Program-made: the position numbers and the translations under genes | Notes under the pieces: generated by a model | The model's database searches: none | What the model was told of the DNA's origin: nothing | The model's input: only the letters and a program-made list of their open reading frames with translations | In this document: piece after piece, positions 22,067 to 32,265 of the stretch | How positions within the stretch are numbered: the stretch's first letter is position 1 | How the letters are laid out: the number at the start of each line of letters is the position of its first letter | Assembly (NCBI GenBank): GCA_016490735.1 | Contig: JAEMWC010001099.1 | Coordinates: forward strand, 10,001-74,000 | Direction of reading: 5' to 3' | Origin: Pachyseris speciosa | Lineage: Eukaryota; Cnidaria; Anthozoa; Scleractinia; Pachyseridae | Length of the DNA stretch: 64,000 nt

Positions 22067-22179
22067 CTCCGGAGGAGATAAACATAATAATGCTAAAACA
22101 AAGTTCTCGTCGCGTTCTTATGTAGCTAGCGAAGGAAAGAAAAAATAACGATTATATAGAAAATGTCTGTGTTCCGTGC

Positions 22180-22437
22180 TCAATCAAGCTCAAGTTCATT
22201 CAGTTCTTGGATCCTGGTTCTCGCAGCAACTGCAGCGTCTCGTCGCGGCCTGAACACTGCTGCGTTTGGGTCCAGCGGTACAGAAATCGTATCCTTGGAT
22301 GTGTCGCGAACAGTATCCTTGTCACAGGCAATCTCTAGTGGGAATAAGTGCTGAACGGGTCGTTCTATTGTACCGTGTGTGGTCTTGAGTTCCACAGCAC
22401 GAATAATGCCATCTCTCCCGGGGAAGCTCGCACTCAC
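22180..22437 (-). CDS. BEL/Pao pol, C-terminal segment
   Basis: 86 codons including the stop, continuing the integrase C-terminal region (AVELKTTHGTIERPVQ then HLFPLE) after a frame change near 22,457. This tail is typical of BEL integrases. Confidence 0.75.
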   Translation of the reverse strand: MSASFPGRDGIIRAVELKTTHGTIERPVQHLFPLEIACDKDTVRDTSKDTISVPLDPNAAVFRPRRDAAVAARTRIQELNELELD

Positions 22438-22442
22438 TATGG

Positions 22443-24185
22443 CTAGTGGCCAGGTCCCCGATTCTTGTTATCAGTTTTGATGATGACCACATCTCCAACT
22501 TTAGGCTTGAATTTCGCTTCTTTATGGGTCAGGTTGTGACGCTCTCGTAGGGCTGTCAGGTACTCTCTTTTCCACCGTTTCCAAAGGTTTTCCTTGCAAG
22601 TCTTCAAGTATTTCGCGCGTTTCCTGAGGTCTGGATCTTCAATTCGCCATGTATCTTGTTCTGGTATCTGGTTGGTGCGCTGGAACAGGAAACTTGAGGG
22701 GGTGAGGATTGGCAATTCTACGTCGTCCTCGACGTAACTCAAGGGCCGACGATTTATCTGAGTCTCCACGTCAAGCAGCACCTCACTGAGTTCGTCCCAG
22801 GTTAGTACGCCTCCCCCAATCACCTTGTACATGGCTGACTTAACCACTCCGATCAAGCGCTCGAAATGCCCACCCCACCATGGGGCGCGGCTTAAATTGA
22901 ACTTCCAGTTGATTTCATAGTCATCAAGAAGGTCTTGGAGGCGCTCATCCTTGCGTAGCTGACGAAGCCACTTGCTGGTTTTAATAAAGGTGCCCCCATT
23001 ATCTGAATAAACCACTCGTGGTCTGCCTCGGCGAGCTATGAAGCGCTTCAAACACGGGATGAATTTCTCGGTCTCTAGACTTGGTAGTAATTCAAGATGA
23101 ACGGCCCTAGACAGGCTACAGGTGAAAATGGTTAAGTAGGCCTTCTTCTCACTCTTCTTGTTCTGTTTGTATCTGATGGGTCCAGCGAAATCTACGCCAA
23201 CAACTTCAAATGCCGCTCCAACAGCAGTGCGATCTTCAGGAAGTGGTCCTGGTGCTGGTGCAGTAACTGGAGTGGCAGTGAATCTCTTGCAGCCATGACA
23301 CTCACTTCGCACAGATTTAGCTAGACTTCGTAGTTTGGGGACCCAGTACTGCTCTCTAACTGCTGCCATTGTTAAACCGACACCACCGTGGAGGGTTTCG
23401 CAGTGTACTTTCTGAACTAACTTCCGGGTAAAAACAGCTTTGGTCGGCAAATAGATTGGGTATTTCCTTTGAATTCGCCCATGGCATTCGAGTAAACCAC
23501 TGGCATTGGTCTGCAAGTTAAGTGCCTTCTGTGTGTGCTCGTAGTGAGGCTTTAGTTTATCCCGCTGCTGTACTAGGAGCATCCATCTTCGTCTCACGTT
23601 ATCGATCTCAGACTTCGACAAGGGACCTGACAGTTTCTGTCTTCCTCTACTGTCACGTATGAATCTTGCAACCCAGGCATTCACTCGTAACGCGCGGCGC
23701 AGGTCGTTCCTCTCCAGTAGCTGATCCATGACGTCAGCAGAATCTTTAGTTTGGCTGGTTTTAAGCACTTCCCTGATCACCTTAGCTTCTTCCTCTGTGG
23801 CTGCTGACGCGGACGTCACTGGATTGGGGGGCCAATTTTCCTTGTTCGAAAGCCATTCAGGCCCATTCAGCCATAGACCAGTAATTTCTCCTCCTCTACT
23901 TGCTAAGTCAGCAGGGTTATCATGAGTTGGTACATGTCTCCATTCGATCTCAGGGCGCTGGTGAATCTTCTCAACTCGGTTGCTCACGAACTGCTTGTAC
24001 TCTCCGTTGCCGCCAATCCAGTGTAATGCAACTGTGCTGTCTAACCAGGCATAGACTCTTGGGCTGGGTAGGTCATTTAACGCGTTCTTCAAATTAATCA
24101 CCAGGTTTGTTGCCATGTGGGCGGAAATCAATTCCAGGCGAGGCACTGTAAGTCCCTGTTTAGCTAGCCGGCCTCTGGCTGCCAC
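22443..24185 (-). CDS. BEL/Pao pol, RNase H tail and integrase
   Basis: 580 codons. The start carries the RNase H end (RLAKQGLTVPRLEL). The integrase follows with its HHCC zinc motif (H-x4-H ... C-x2-C at HCETLH and CHGCK) and the catalytic triad in VDFAGP, YSDNGGTF and HFERLIG. The frame breaks off at NKNRGPGH, 6 nt before the next segment. The listed Met is internal, since the natural protein enters from the previous segment by a frame change near 24,180. Confidence 0.88.
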   Translation of the reverse strand: MAARGRLAKQGLTVPRLELISAHMATNLVINLKNALNDLPSPRVYAWLDSTVALHWIGGNGEYKQFVSNRVEKIHQRPEIEWRHVPTHDNPADLASRGGEITGLWLNGPEWLSNKENWPPNPVTSASAATEEEAKVIREVLKTSQTKDSADVMDQLLERNDLRRALRVNAWVARFIRDSRGRQKLSGPLSKSEIDNVRRRWMLLVQQRDKLKPHYEHTQKALNLQTNASGLLECHGRIQRKYPIYLPTKAVFTRKLVQKVHCETLHGGVGLTMAAVREQYWVPKLRSLAKSVRSECHGCKRFTATPVTAPAPGPLPEDRTAVGAAFEVVGVDFAGPIRYKQNKKSEKKAYLTIFTCSLSRAVHLELLPSLETEKFIPCLKRFIARRGRPRVVYSDNGGTFIKTSKWLRQLRKDERLQDLLDDYEINWKFNLSRAPWWGGHFERLIGVVKSAMYKVIGGGVLTWDELSEVLLDVETQINRRPLSYVEDDVELPILTPSSFLFQRTNQIPEQDTWRIEDPDLRKRAKYLKTCKENLWKRWKREYLTALRERHNLTHKEAKFKPKVGDVVIIKTDNKNRGPGH

Positions 24186-26938
24186 CAGACGTTGGTAGTT
24201 CCACTTGATTGTTGTATCACAGCGTAAACGGCAGCGCCTACTCCTTGTGTGCTTGCATCGCCGAAAGCGTGTAACTCCAAACTTAGCACAGGTTCTCTAA
24301 AGTTCATCACAGGGCGTGGCACCGTGACACCAGTCGGTAGGGTCTGTTCCCACTTCTTCACTCTCTCAGTAAGGTTTCTAGTAAGTTGTGCGTCCCATGG
24401 TAGTTTCTGGTTGCAGATGTCTCGGTAGATCAACTTCCCTTGTAACGTGAATGGTGTTGTCAAACCCAGAGGGTCATAGACTTTAGCTAGCTTCTTCAGC
24501 AGTTCTCTTTTGGTTGCTGGTGTTTCGTCTTGAGGAAAGGTCACAGTCAATGTGTCTAATTGCTTGTTCCATAGCAACCCAAGTACCTTAGATTCACTCG
24601 TCTGCGCTCCTAACTGCTGCTTGGCGAATGATAGCTCACTGTCCATATTTTCTCTTTCATGTGTCTCTTCTAATTCGGCAACGTTGGAGTTCCACTTGTG
24701 TAACACAAACTTTGCGTCACCAAATACCTCAATGGCAGTGCTCTTGCGTTTCCGTGCTTCTTCGGCCGTCTGACCACCATTCAGCAGGTCGTCCACGTAT
24801 AAACTCTTGCGCAGTGCAGTCACAACTTCCGGCAATTTGCTCTCCCATGACTGCAAATGCTGTTCGATGACTCCCCCTAGAAGGAAAGGCGAGCAAGTCA
24901 AACCGAATAAAGCACGTGTGAACCTGAGAGTCTCTAAATCAGAGTGTTCGTTCGTGCGCCAGTGGAAACGAAGTGCGTCCCGCTCATTTTCCTTGATTCG
25001 TATCTGTAAGAAGGCTTTCTGGATGTCGCTGAATATCGCTACAGGGTGAAAACGTTGCCGAACCAAGACGTCCCATAACTTGTTTTGTAGCGGGGGCCCT
25101 GGGTATAAACATTCGTTCAAAGATGGAGCGCTCGCGTGAGCTCTGGCTGAGGCGTCGTACACCACTCGTAGTTTAGTGCTCGCAGTTTCTTCGCGTATTA
25201 CAGGTTTGTGAGGGATGTAGAACTCAGTTCCAGTAGGCTCAAGAGGGCAGTCTTCAATTATCCCTTGTTGCTTCTGTCCTCGAATGATTTGATCGTACTC
25301 AGCTGTCAAACCATGACGCTCAAGTTTCTTATTCAGGTTAGTCAGACGGCGAAGACTTCCTTGCTTGTTAGAGGGTAAAGGGGGGGGGGGGGGGGGGGGT
25401 AGATTTCCACGCCATGGTAGACCTGTCTCATACCATCCTTCTTCGTTTCTTACCAGCTGCTCCTTAAACTCGCGGTAGACCGCTAGTTGATCGTGCTCTG
25501 AAGAATCTGCTAAACCTAGGACATCCAGACGACAAAGTTCTTCATAATCAGTTTGACTAGTTTGAGTTAACATCATGCGATTACGGTCGAATTCTTGTCC
25601 CGGCGACATCATGAACCACCCCAGTTTTGTTTTCTCAGCTATTGGTTCTCCATCTTTGCCAATGTGCGGTTTAGTTTCAGTCTTGATTCGTGCATATTCG
25701 CCACTCCCTAGTACCACGTGCACGGGAAGTTCTTCCTTTGAGTCTAAATCTTCAATCTTGACTCCTCTTAAATGACTGTAGCTGTCGATTAACTGTTGAT
25801 AGTGTGGATTATCAACAGTTAACAGTTCTCCTTTGTGAACCTTAGTAAGTTTAACACTCATGCTGAAATCCCCGTCCAGTGATTCAACTAGTGTATCGTA
25901 CATTTCCAGCTTTGTTACTTGGGAACTTATAAGCATATCCACTCGTCTCGTTTTAGTTTCACACGGTTTCTTCTTGAGCAGATCTATTAGCTTCCCTGAA
26001 GCGTAAGAACTTCCGGCCTCAGTATCAATTAACGCACGACAAGCTATCCCGTCAACTTTGATTGGGATTATCGGCAATATTCCCTCGTTACTTCCGCTTG
26101 CGGTCATCAGGGTATTTTTATCCTTCCTTCCATCTTTGGGTGTAAGGTTACTGTCGCATATTGACGTGTGATGTCGTTTTTTGCAATGCTGACACGTGGC
26201 TTTGCTAAAACATTCCGCGGCGCGATGATTAGGTGTGGCACAATTAAAGCACAAATTCTTCTGCGCTAGTGTTGCTCTTCTTTCTTCGATTTTAGTAATC
26301 TTTTGACAGTTCGATGGTTTGTGACTCACATCCCCACAGTAAACGCATTCTTTGGGATTGAAATCTTGTCCACGCGCTTGGTAGAGTTTGCGTGATCGAT
26401 CCCACTTCTGATTTCGTCGTTCACCCGAATCTCTCTCGTTTGATTTCGTATCGACAGGATTTCTTCTTGTCCACAAACGGATGGCCTCGCTGAATTTCGC
26501 GAAATCCCATTTCTCCCATTCCGGGTCTGTACGCACAAGGTCCCCACGAATCCCAGGTAATTTGTCAAGGGTCATCAAAGTAGCTCCGTTTACTTGCTCT
26601 AGCTTGTTTAGCGTTTGTAGAGCTTGTACACAATAGGTTAGTTTCTCGCTGAAATCGCTTATAGCTTTGGGATTTTTGCCCGTCAGGGTAGGGAGTTCGA
26701 GTATTTCCTTTGTGTAAGCCTTGATTATTTCCGAGTCCTTGCCGAACTTCTCCTTCAATATGCTCTTCGCGCGGTTATACCCCTCTGCAGTGAAAGGTAA
26801 AGGCTTCGATCGTCCGGCTAACCAGTGGGGTGACCAACTCTCGTAAATAAGTGAATTTGGTGATCGGCGCGACACTTGTCTTGTCAATATTCTCCGAAAA
26901 TTGTCCCCAAAATCGTGGCCAATCCATATGGGAACCAT
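24164..26938 (-). CDS. BEL/Pao gag end, protease, reverse transcriptase, RNase H
   Basis: 924 codons. Gag end with three zinc knuckles (CVYCGDVSHKPSNC, CFNCATPNHRAAEC and CQHCKKRHHTSIC). The protease has DTEAGSSY where the family usually has DTGAGSSY, so a catalytic-loop glycine is replaced. RT shows FSDIQKAF and YVDDLL; RNase H shows FGDAS. Between protease and RT a run of seven prolines is encoded by the poly-G tract at 25,380-25,399. The frame opens after a shift relative to gag. Confidence 0.9.
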   Translation of the reverse strand: MVPIWIGHDFGDNFRRILTRQVSRRSPNSLIYESWSPHWLAGRSKPLPFTAEGYNRAKSILKEKFGKDSEIIKAYTKEILELPTLTGKNPKAISDFSEKLTYCVQALQTLNKLEQVNGATLMTLDKLPGIRGDLVRTDPEWEKWDFAKFSEAIRLWTRRNPVDTKSNERDSGERRNQKWDRSRKLYQARGQDFNPKECVYCGDVSHKPSNCQKITKIEERRATLAQKNLCFNCATPNHRAAECFSKATCQHCKKRHHTSICDSNLTPKDGRKDKNTLMTASGSNEGILPIIPIKVDGIACRALIDTEAGSSYASGKLIDLLKKKPCETKTRRVDMLISSQVTKLEMYDTLVESLDGDFSMSVKLTKVHKGELLTVDNPHYQQLIDSYSHLRGVKIEDLDSKEELPVHVVLGSGEYARIKTETKPHIGKDGEPIAEKTKLGWFMMSPGQEFDRNRMMLTQTSQTDYEELCRLDVLGLADSSEHDQLAVYREFKEQLVRNEEGWYETGLPWRGNLPPPPPPPLPSNKQGSLRRLTNLNKKLERHGLTAEYDQIIRGQKQQGIIEDCPLEPTGTEFYIPHKPVIREETASTKLRVVYDASARAHASAPSLNECLYPGPPLQNKLWDVLVRQRFHPVAIFSDIQKAFLQIRIKENERDALRFHWRTNEHSDLETLRFTRALFGLTCSPFLLGGVIEQHLQSWESKLPEVVTALRKSLYVDDLLNGGQTAEEARKRKSTAIEVFGDAKFVLHKWNSNVAELEETHERENMDSELSFAKQQLGAQTSESKVLGLLWNKQLDTLTVTFPQDETPATKRELLKKLAKVYDPLGLTTPFTLQGKLIYRDICNQKLPWDAQLTRNLTERVKKWEQTLPTGVTVPRPVMNFREPVLSLELHAFGDASTQGVGAAVYAVIQQSSGTTNVWWQPEAG
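25380..25399. repeat. 20-nt poly-G run inside pol
   Basis: Twenty consecutive G on the + strand. It is translated as prolines on the minus strand and the frame is kept. Confidence 0.95.
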
Positions 26939-27416
26939 CGAATTTTGTAATCACAAGTTTTGGTAGTTTTGCTTGTACACCACAAGAAGATAAGCCTTGA
27001 CCGGCTTCTTCGTTTTGGCTTTTCGTCTTGGCTAGTTGGTCCGCTTTTAGTTGCAGCTTCATCTTTTGGATTTCTTCTTCGAATTGCAGCTGTTCCTTCT
27101 TCGCGTTTATCTCTGCTTCTTTTTCGCGATCGCGTACCCATTTACGTATCCTCCCGATTTCGACGTCTGCTGCTTGTAGTTTAGAGTCTACATCGTCGTT
27201 CCAAGTTTGAATTGCATCGCTGTTTACTTTCGATTCAATTTTCTTCGCTTCGACCTCAAGTCTCAAATGATTCACAGTGTCCGAGATCGCCTTTAAAGTT
27301 TGTAGATGTCGTTCAATAGCCTCTGAGTTTTGGCTCTCAATGACGACGTTAGTTTTCTTCACGTTAATTTCCAATTGTGTAAGTTTGGTTTCCAGATTAC
27401 TCTCTATAGTTGTCAT
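26775..27416 (-). CDS. BEL/Pao gag, N-terminal part
   Basis: 213 codons from an ATG at 27,416, starting about 90 nt after the 5' LTR. A long coiled-coil-like N-terminus rich in Glu/Lys precedes the conserved KLPKLVITKFDGSHMDW block of BEL gag. The frame diverges from the family near 26,805, where the reading continues in the pol frame. Confidence 0.85.
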   Translation of the reverse strand: MTTIESNLETKLTQLEINVKKTNVVIESQNSEAIERHLQTLKAISDTVNHLRLEVEAKKIESKVNSDAIQTWNDDVDSKLQAADVEIGRIRKWVRDREKEAEINAKKEQLQFEEEIQKMKLQLKADQLAKTKSQNEEAGQGLSSCGVQAKLPKLVITKFDGSHMDWPRFWGQFSENIDKTSVAPITKFTYLRELVTPLVSRTIEAFTFHCRGV

Positions 27417-27488
27417 TGTTTCCTCCCTCGACGAAAATTCAGGACAAAATTATACTCACAACAGATTAAGCAGTTTGCTTGTCCAAAT

Positions 27489-27506
27489 GTCCCGTCGGAG
27501 GTGCCA
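27489..27506 (-). other. BEL/Pao primer-binding site
   Basis: Minus strand TGGCACCTCCGACGGGAC begins two bases after the 5' LTR. TGG pairs with a tRNA CCA end, and the rest would match the 3' end of a tRNA I have not identified. Confidence 0.75.
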
Positions 27507-27507
27507 G

Positions 27508-27898
27508 GTTTGGAGAATTGTTCGCCTCCAAGAACAGTGTTCTCCAACAAAAGTCACGATAAAGTAGATTTCCACGTTTTATTCCAATATAAACCACGAT
27601 CACTTAGTTTTACAACAAACACGTTCGCTTCCACTCAACTCTCTCTCTCTCTCAATTGTCCTTTTTTAACCCGTATCCGATTAGTTACACAAGGATTGAT
27701 TTAAGAAAAAAACCGCGTAGTTGTTCGTGATTGGTTTGATTAATCACTAGGTTTATCTCCAGACATCTCTGGGGAAATTACTAATAGATAAACAGCTTAA
27801 TGATATCACGCAAAAATAACAGCGGTCAATTACTCTCATTTTTCTGTCAGCTATTATCAAGATAACCTAACTCTTAGACAATGCAAAGCTTACCGACA
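27508..27898 (-). repeat. BEL/Pao 5' LTR
   Basis: 391 bp, the same limits as the 3' LTR. It should hold the promoter and poly(A) signal of the element; none was assigned by eye. Confidence 0.93.
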
Positions 27899-28570
27899 AA
27901 CGAAACCAGAACCGAAACCCAGAGTGCGTTTCAAAATCTTTAATAATGCAAAACGTTTCAGTGTTATCTTCATTGTCTGCTGTTTGATAATTTAAAAAAA
28001 ACGAACAGTCGTGCAACAATTCGAGACACCTCCACGTGAAACGCGAAAAGTCGATAGTTCTTTCTATTAAACTAAAAAGTCGGAAGTTAAATTCCCGGAA
28101 TTGGAGGTTACATTTCTCGTTAATCCCGGTTCAAGCAGTTTCACGATCATAATACATTATAATGAAGTATTAAATAAGAACAACAACAACAAATGGAAAT
28201 TATAAAAGAGAAAACAACATTTTAACAGAACAAGGTGAATGAGTCGGTCATTTTCTCTGAAAGACATTACCTTGTAGCACGAAAATTTTGGTGGGGGTTC
28301 ATGATAGTCTGCCGATTGCTGATGTTTTGTGTTTTGCAAATGCGCAAAACAAACTGCAAACAAATGGTCAGACGAAAATCTTGTCTAGTTCCTAGGCCTC
28401 TCTCTGTTTCGTGCTCCGGGCGAAACGAATTGATCAAGAGGGCCTGGGAGAAAGCCATACAGGAACTAGGCAAACGTAAATCGTCATAATAATGACCGGT
28501 GGTTTCAAGGGCTGTCCTTTAATAAAGTCTAGAAGGTTTCAATGGAAAACTTGTTCCTCAGCCTTGCTGT
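27899..28570. other. No gene seen; small hairpin repeat
   Basis: A foldback with TCCTAGGCCTCTC and GGCCTGGGA/AGGAACTAGG lies at about 28,380-28,472. The last nine bases (CCTTGCTGT) form the target duplication of the next element. Confidence 0.5.
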
Positions 28571-28991
28571 TACCCTGGGTGCCAGAGGTTATTTTTTTCG
28601 TTTGAAGGAGGGAATTCGCATCAACGAGGCGCGAAGCGCCGAGAGGAAAAAAATAACCTCTGGTGGCACGAATGCTGAACCTTATTTCCGTGCGGTTTTC
28701 GTGTATCAGGTATCCCACCAAACCGGTTTTCGATGGGCTGGGAGACCGTGTCTGGCTGTTATCATTTTTGACATTTCTGACATCCGATCGCTAAAAACAA
28801 TCGCACGTGAAGCGAATCGATCGCTAAAAATAATCGCACGCGTAGCGAACCGTGAAAAACTTCTCTGTATGTGGAAAAATGTCGAGGAAGGTTGTGACTC
28901 CGGTAAAAATTGTTCACTCATCCGTCGACGATTTTTGCAGAGTTTGCAACATAAGTTTGATCATTTATGGCTACGGGAAGCTTAACTTATT

Positions 28992-29243
28992 TCAAGGCGA
29001 AAATGCGAAGAAGCAAAACATTGCGGCGCGATTATCCGCTGTTCTGGGATTTCCCGTTTGTAAACAAGGTGATGCATCTTCGCTGTCATCACCAAGAGAG
29101 CAGGCTGCAATTCCGCGATCGGCAAGCTCTTGAATATGTGAGTCAATAAGGGCAGTGAGTGGACAGATCACCAAAAGAACTGCATTCTTTGGGTAGTCAA
29201 AGCCTTGATCATGTAGGTTGGCACAAATTGTTGGAACAAGTTG
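28992..29243 (-). pseudogene. RecQ-like helicase fragment, second part
   Basis: Minus-strand frame continuing the helicase after the foldback insertion: FQLVPTICANL, then VLLVICPLTALIDSHIQEL (motif Ia region) and ADRGIAACSLGDD, after which recognisable sequence stops near 29,060. No DEAH box or C-terminal helicase domain is present. Confidence 0.65.
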
Positions 29244-29250
29244 AAAGATC

Positions 29251-30582
29251 CACAGGCTTCCCAAGCTCAAAATTCGACTCTGCATCAGCTTGTTTATATA
29301 GAGAATTGTATGGAAAAGTCGCCGGTTTGTAAAAAAAAAGTGTGTAAATAACTATCTAATCAGAAATAAAGTTTTCCTACCTCAAATGTGTCGCGTACTT
29401 GTCTCTTGTGCCGATTTTGAAGCCATTCTGACGCCGTTTAGTGAAATCGTTGTCTCTCCTTCTAAAAGAAGTAGAAGGCAGACCACTCCATCAATCGCAT
29501 CAATCGCTGGCCAGACGTCACTCCACAAATCGCTCTCTCCTCGAAAGGAAAAGTCCCGAATCGCGATAAAACCAACAGTTCCATAAAGCCCAATAAATTT
29601 CACTCCATCTACGTGTGTTTCGGCGGTCAAAAGACTCGTGAAGAACGAAAAATTTGGCTTGAAGTTCGCCTCTTCGGCTTTCCTGATATGCTTGTGACCG
29701 ACCACGCGACAACGGCCGTTAACGCAAGGTCAAGTAGCTGGTTTCTGATTGGTCCATTTGAATGAAGTCACGCGCTGACAACACGACCCTCCACCGGAGG
29801 GAAAGGTACATTTTGTCGCGAATCAAGTGTCACACTAGGGCTGCAGCTGGTTTGTAACCGTGACAGAGTTCACAACTATCAAGCAAATTTAGAACGATAA
29901 CTATCTTATGCTGAAAATCCAATCTTATCGTTCTAAATTTGCTTGATAGTTGTAAACTCTGTAAAGGTTACAAACCAGCTGCAGCCCTAGTGTGACACTT
30001 GATTCGCGACAAAATGTACCTTTCCCTCCGGTGGAGGGTCGTGTTGTCAGCGCGTGACTTCATTCAAATGGACCAATCAGAAACCAGCTACTTGACCTTG
30101 CGTTAACGGCCGTTGTCGCGTGGTCGGTCACAAGCATATCAGGAAAGCCGAAGAGGCGAACTTCAAGCCAAATTTTTCGTTCTTCACGAGTCTTTTGACC
30201 GCCGAAGCACACGTAGATAGAGTGAAATTTATTGGGCTTTATGGAACTGTTGGTTTTATTGCGATTCGGGACTTTTCCTTTCGATGAGAGAGCGATTTGT
30301 GGAGTGACGTCTGGCCAGCGATTGATGCGATCGATGGAGTGGTCTGCCTTCTACTTCTTTTAGAAGGAGAGACAACGATTTCGAAAAACTTCACTAAACG
30401 GCGTCAGAATGGCTTCAAAATCGGCACAAGAGACAAGTACGCGACACATTTGAGGTAGGAAAACTTTATTTCTGATTAGATAGTTATTTACACATTTTTT
30501 TTACAAACCGGCGACTTTCCCATGCAATTCTCTATATAAACAAGCTGATGCAGAGTCCAATTTTGAGCTTGGGAAGCCTGTG
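29251..30582. mobile_element. 1,332-bp foldback (palindromic) element with 7-bp target duplication
   Basis: Two arms of about 650 bp, near-identical in inverted orientation, meet at a spacer of about 24 nt (29,901-29,924). The tips read CACAGGCTTCCC and its complement. AAAGATC precedes it (29,244-29,250) and follows it (30,583-30,589). Removing it leaves a continuous helicase frame across GKSLIF and QLVP, so the insertion site is precise. Each arm holds an open frame of about 100 codons (minus strand 29,382-29,705) of unknown nature. No transposase is recognisable. Confidence 0.88.
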
Positions 30583-30589
30583 AAAGATC

Positions 30590-30771
30590 AAGGATTTTCC
30601 ACAACTCGTCGGTAAAACGGCCAACACATCCTTCCGTTTCAGGAAAGCCAACAACGCTTCTTCTTGCACTGGTTTTAATGCAACAATATCGGAAAATTTA
30701 GACTCCAAAGCGACCTGAACAGCATTTCGAAACGCACAAAAGAATCCACGATCGTCGATAGCAGCCGCCAT
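30590..30771 (-). pseudogene. RecQ-like helicase fragment, N-terminal part
   Basis: Starts with a Met at 30,771 and encodes FSDIVALKPVQEEALLAFL (Q-motif region) and the Walker A-like LPTSCGKSLIF, where it is cut by the foldback element. RecQ-like ATPases of this kind are often found with transposons in cnidarian genomes; that statement is from memory. Confidence 0.65.
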
Positions 30772-31021
30772 ATCGATGCTTACACTTGCTTTCTATTCAA
30801 CATCGAAACCGGTTTGTCGGCTGGCAAAACCACGCTTTTTCTAAGCCAATCATAGTTGTTGTTTATTTGAAGAACCAATCAGCGGACTAGGACAAATTCT
30901 GTCCTGTGGAAATGAATATCTCTGCTCGTGCGACCAGAGGCCCGTCTCTCGCGTTCTATTTTGGCTTTTCAGGGATATTTATTTTTTTCAACGGGCCTCT
31001 GGAGCCAGGGTACCTTGCTGT

Positions 31022-31629
31022 ATGAATTGGAAGGCCAAATCCTGAGATAACTTTCTACGGATCAGAAGTCCCCGGGGAAACTAGAAGTTAATTGTTAGTT
31101 CATCCAATCTCGAAACGATTTCAGTCCTCACTATTAAATTAAAGGGAAAATACCAACTGGAAAGAAATCCCATTAACTCGTTTAATATAAAGGGGATTTT
31201 AATTGAGTGTAAGAAGCAATACCCGTTTGCTTTGGCTTTACTTCGCTCTGTGATTGAATGACAAAACTCGCACCACTTTCTCAACCAGTGACAAGCAAAA
31301 CCAAACCCAATCGTTTTCTGTCACGCAACTGCAAACGACCTCTAATTGACTATGTCGTCTCGATCTCTTTTCTTAGTTTTGTCGGTAAAATCTTTGCCAG
31401 GCACCTTCCTTTTACAGCTAAGTTCTGACAGTAGCTTAGCCGGGCATTGCATCAAATGGATATATTTTGTCATTGTAGTCCTGTAGAAACGGCGTCCGCC
31501 GTATTTGTACATGTCTTTGTGAAAAATGCCCAGCTAACGATGAGACGTGCGCTCTAACAACAGTCAGTTGCAAAATTTCTGGGCCGGCCTCAATGATCCG
31601 TTACACTTATATAATCTTTAATCTTAAAT
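31022..31629. other. No gene seen
   Basis: No exon or repeat boundary identified. Confidence 0.4.
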
Positions 31630-32265
31630 CATTATTTCTGCACGGTAAAAAATTCATCAGTTATCCTAAAACCTAAAATCCTAATCCTAATCCTAATATT
31701 ACTTTAGCTTACTAATATTACCTTAACAATATACTACTTATAAACCTGTTTTTCAGGAATGCCGTGTGTTACAGGCTAGGGTAAGCTGTTCCATTGAGCT
31801 GCGCCGCTGTAACTGCACGACTACATGAAACTATTTTTCATTAGTTCTCGGAAAGGGGAAAACAAGTTTGAGCATAGTTTGATTCAATTTGCGATGAAAA
31901 TTTAGACGTGAAATATTCAGGAACCAGACCGCTTAAAGACTTGAAAACCATCAGGGCTTTCTGAATTTGACTTTGAGATTGCAAGTTTTTCCAGCTGATT
32001 TTGTGAAACAAGGAATCGACAACAGCGTCATAGCTCGATGAATTTATCACTCGTGCAGCACGGTTTTGTAGTTTTTGTAGCTTAATTATTAGATAATGTT
32101 TTGCCACAATTACCCGAGACTGGGCTGCAGTAATCAAAGTGAGATTGACCTAGTGAGTTGTATATGCTGAGTCGGGTGGATTGAGGCAAAAGTAGCTTAA
32201 CTCGCTTTATGGCTCCGATTGCGGAAGTGATCAGATCAGTTCTATTTTAAGGATGCAAAGTTCTG
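31630..32265 (-). pseudogene. LINE RT C-terminal remnant
   Basis: Minus-strand frames show RVKLLLPQSTRLSIYNSLG, KLQKLQNRAARVI, a KALMVFKSLSGLVPEYF block and, after further breaks, SYSGAAQWNSLP. This is the end of a CR1/L2-like ORF2. Several stops and frame changes. Confidence 0.65.

Larger units (their letters stand above)
21660..27898 (-). mobile_element. Complete BEL/Pao LTR retrotransposon
   Basis: 6,239 bp on the minus strand: 5' LTR, primer-binding site, gag-pol, polypurine tract, 3' LTR. The LTRs differ at 3 of 391 positions, so the insertion is recent. Pol order is protease, RT, RNase H, integrase, with three CCHC knuckles in gag, as in BEL/Pao. The coding region is broken by three frame changes (near 26,805, 24,180 and 22,457), and a 20-nt G run lies in pol. 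No clear target duplication flanks it. Without intact frames it is probably non-autonomous, unless the frame changes are base-call errors. Confidence 0.93.
28571..31012. mobile_element. TIR element with 9-bp target duplication, carrying helicase fragments
   Basis: Left end TACCCTGGGTGCCAGAGG, right end in reverse TACCCTGGCTCCAGAGG. The direct repeat CCTTGCTGT flanks both sides (28,562-28,570 and 31,013-31,021). A 9-bp duplication is characteristic of Mutator-like elements, but no transposase is present and the assignment is inference. Inside is a broken minus-strand helicase gene, itself split by the foldback element at 29,251-30,582. Confidence 0.75.

Noticed and set aside
21655..27905. Target-site duplication of the BEL/Pao element
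   Set aside because: Flanks GAGAAA and AACGAA do not match over 4-5 bp, so none is claimed.
29382..29705. Frame in the foldback arm as a real gene
   Set aside because: It exists in both arms in inverted orientation and has no recognised domain. Kept as a note on the element, not as a gene.
31675..31700. Telomere-like CCTAAT repeats
   Set aside because: The unit is CCTAAT and only three copies; animal telomeres are CCCTAA.
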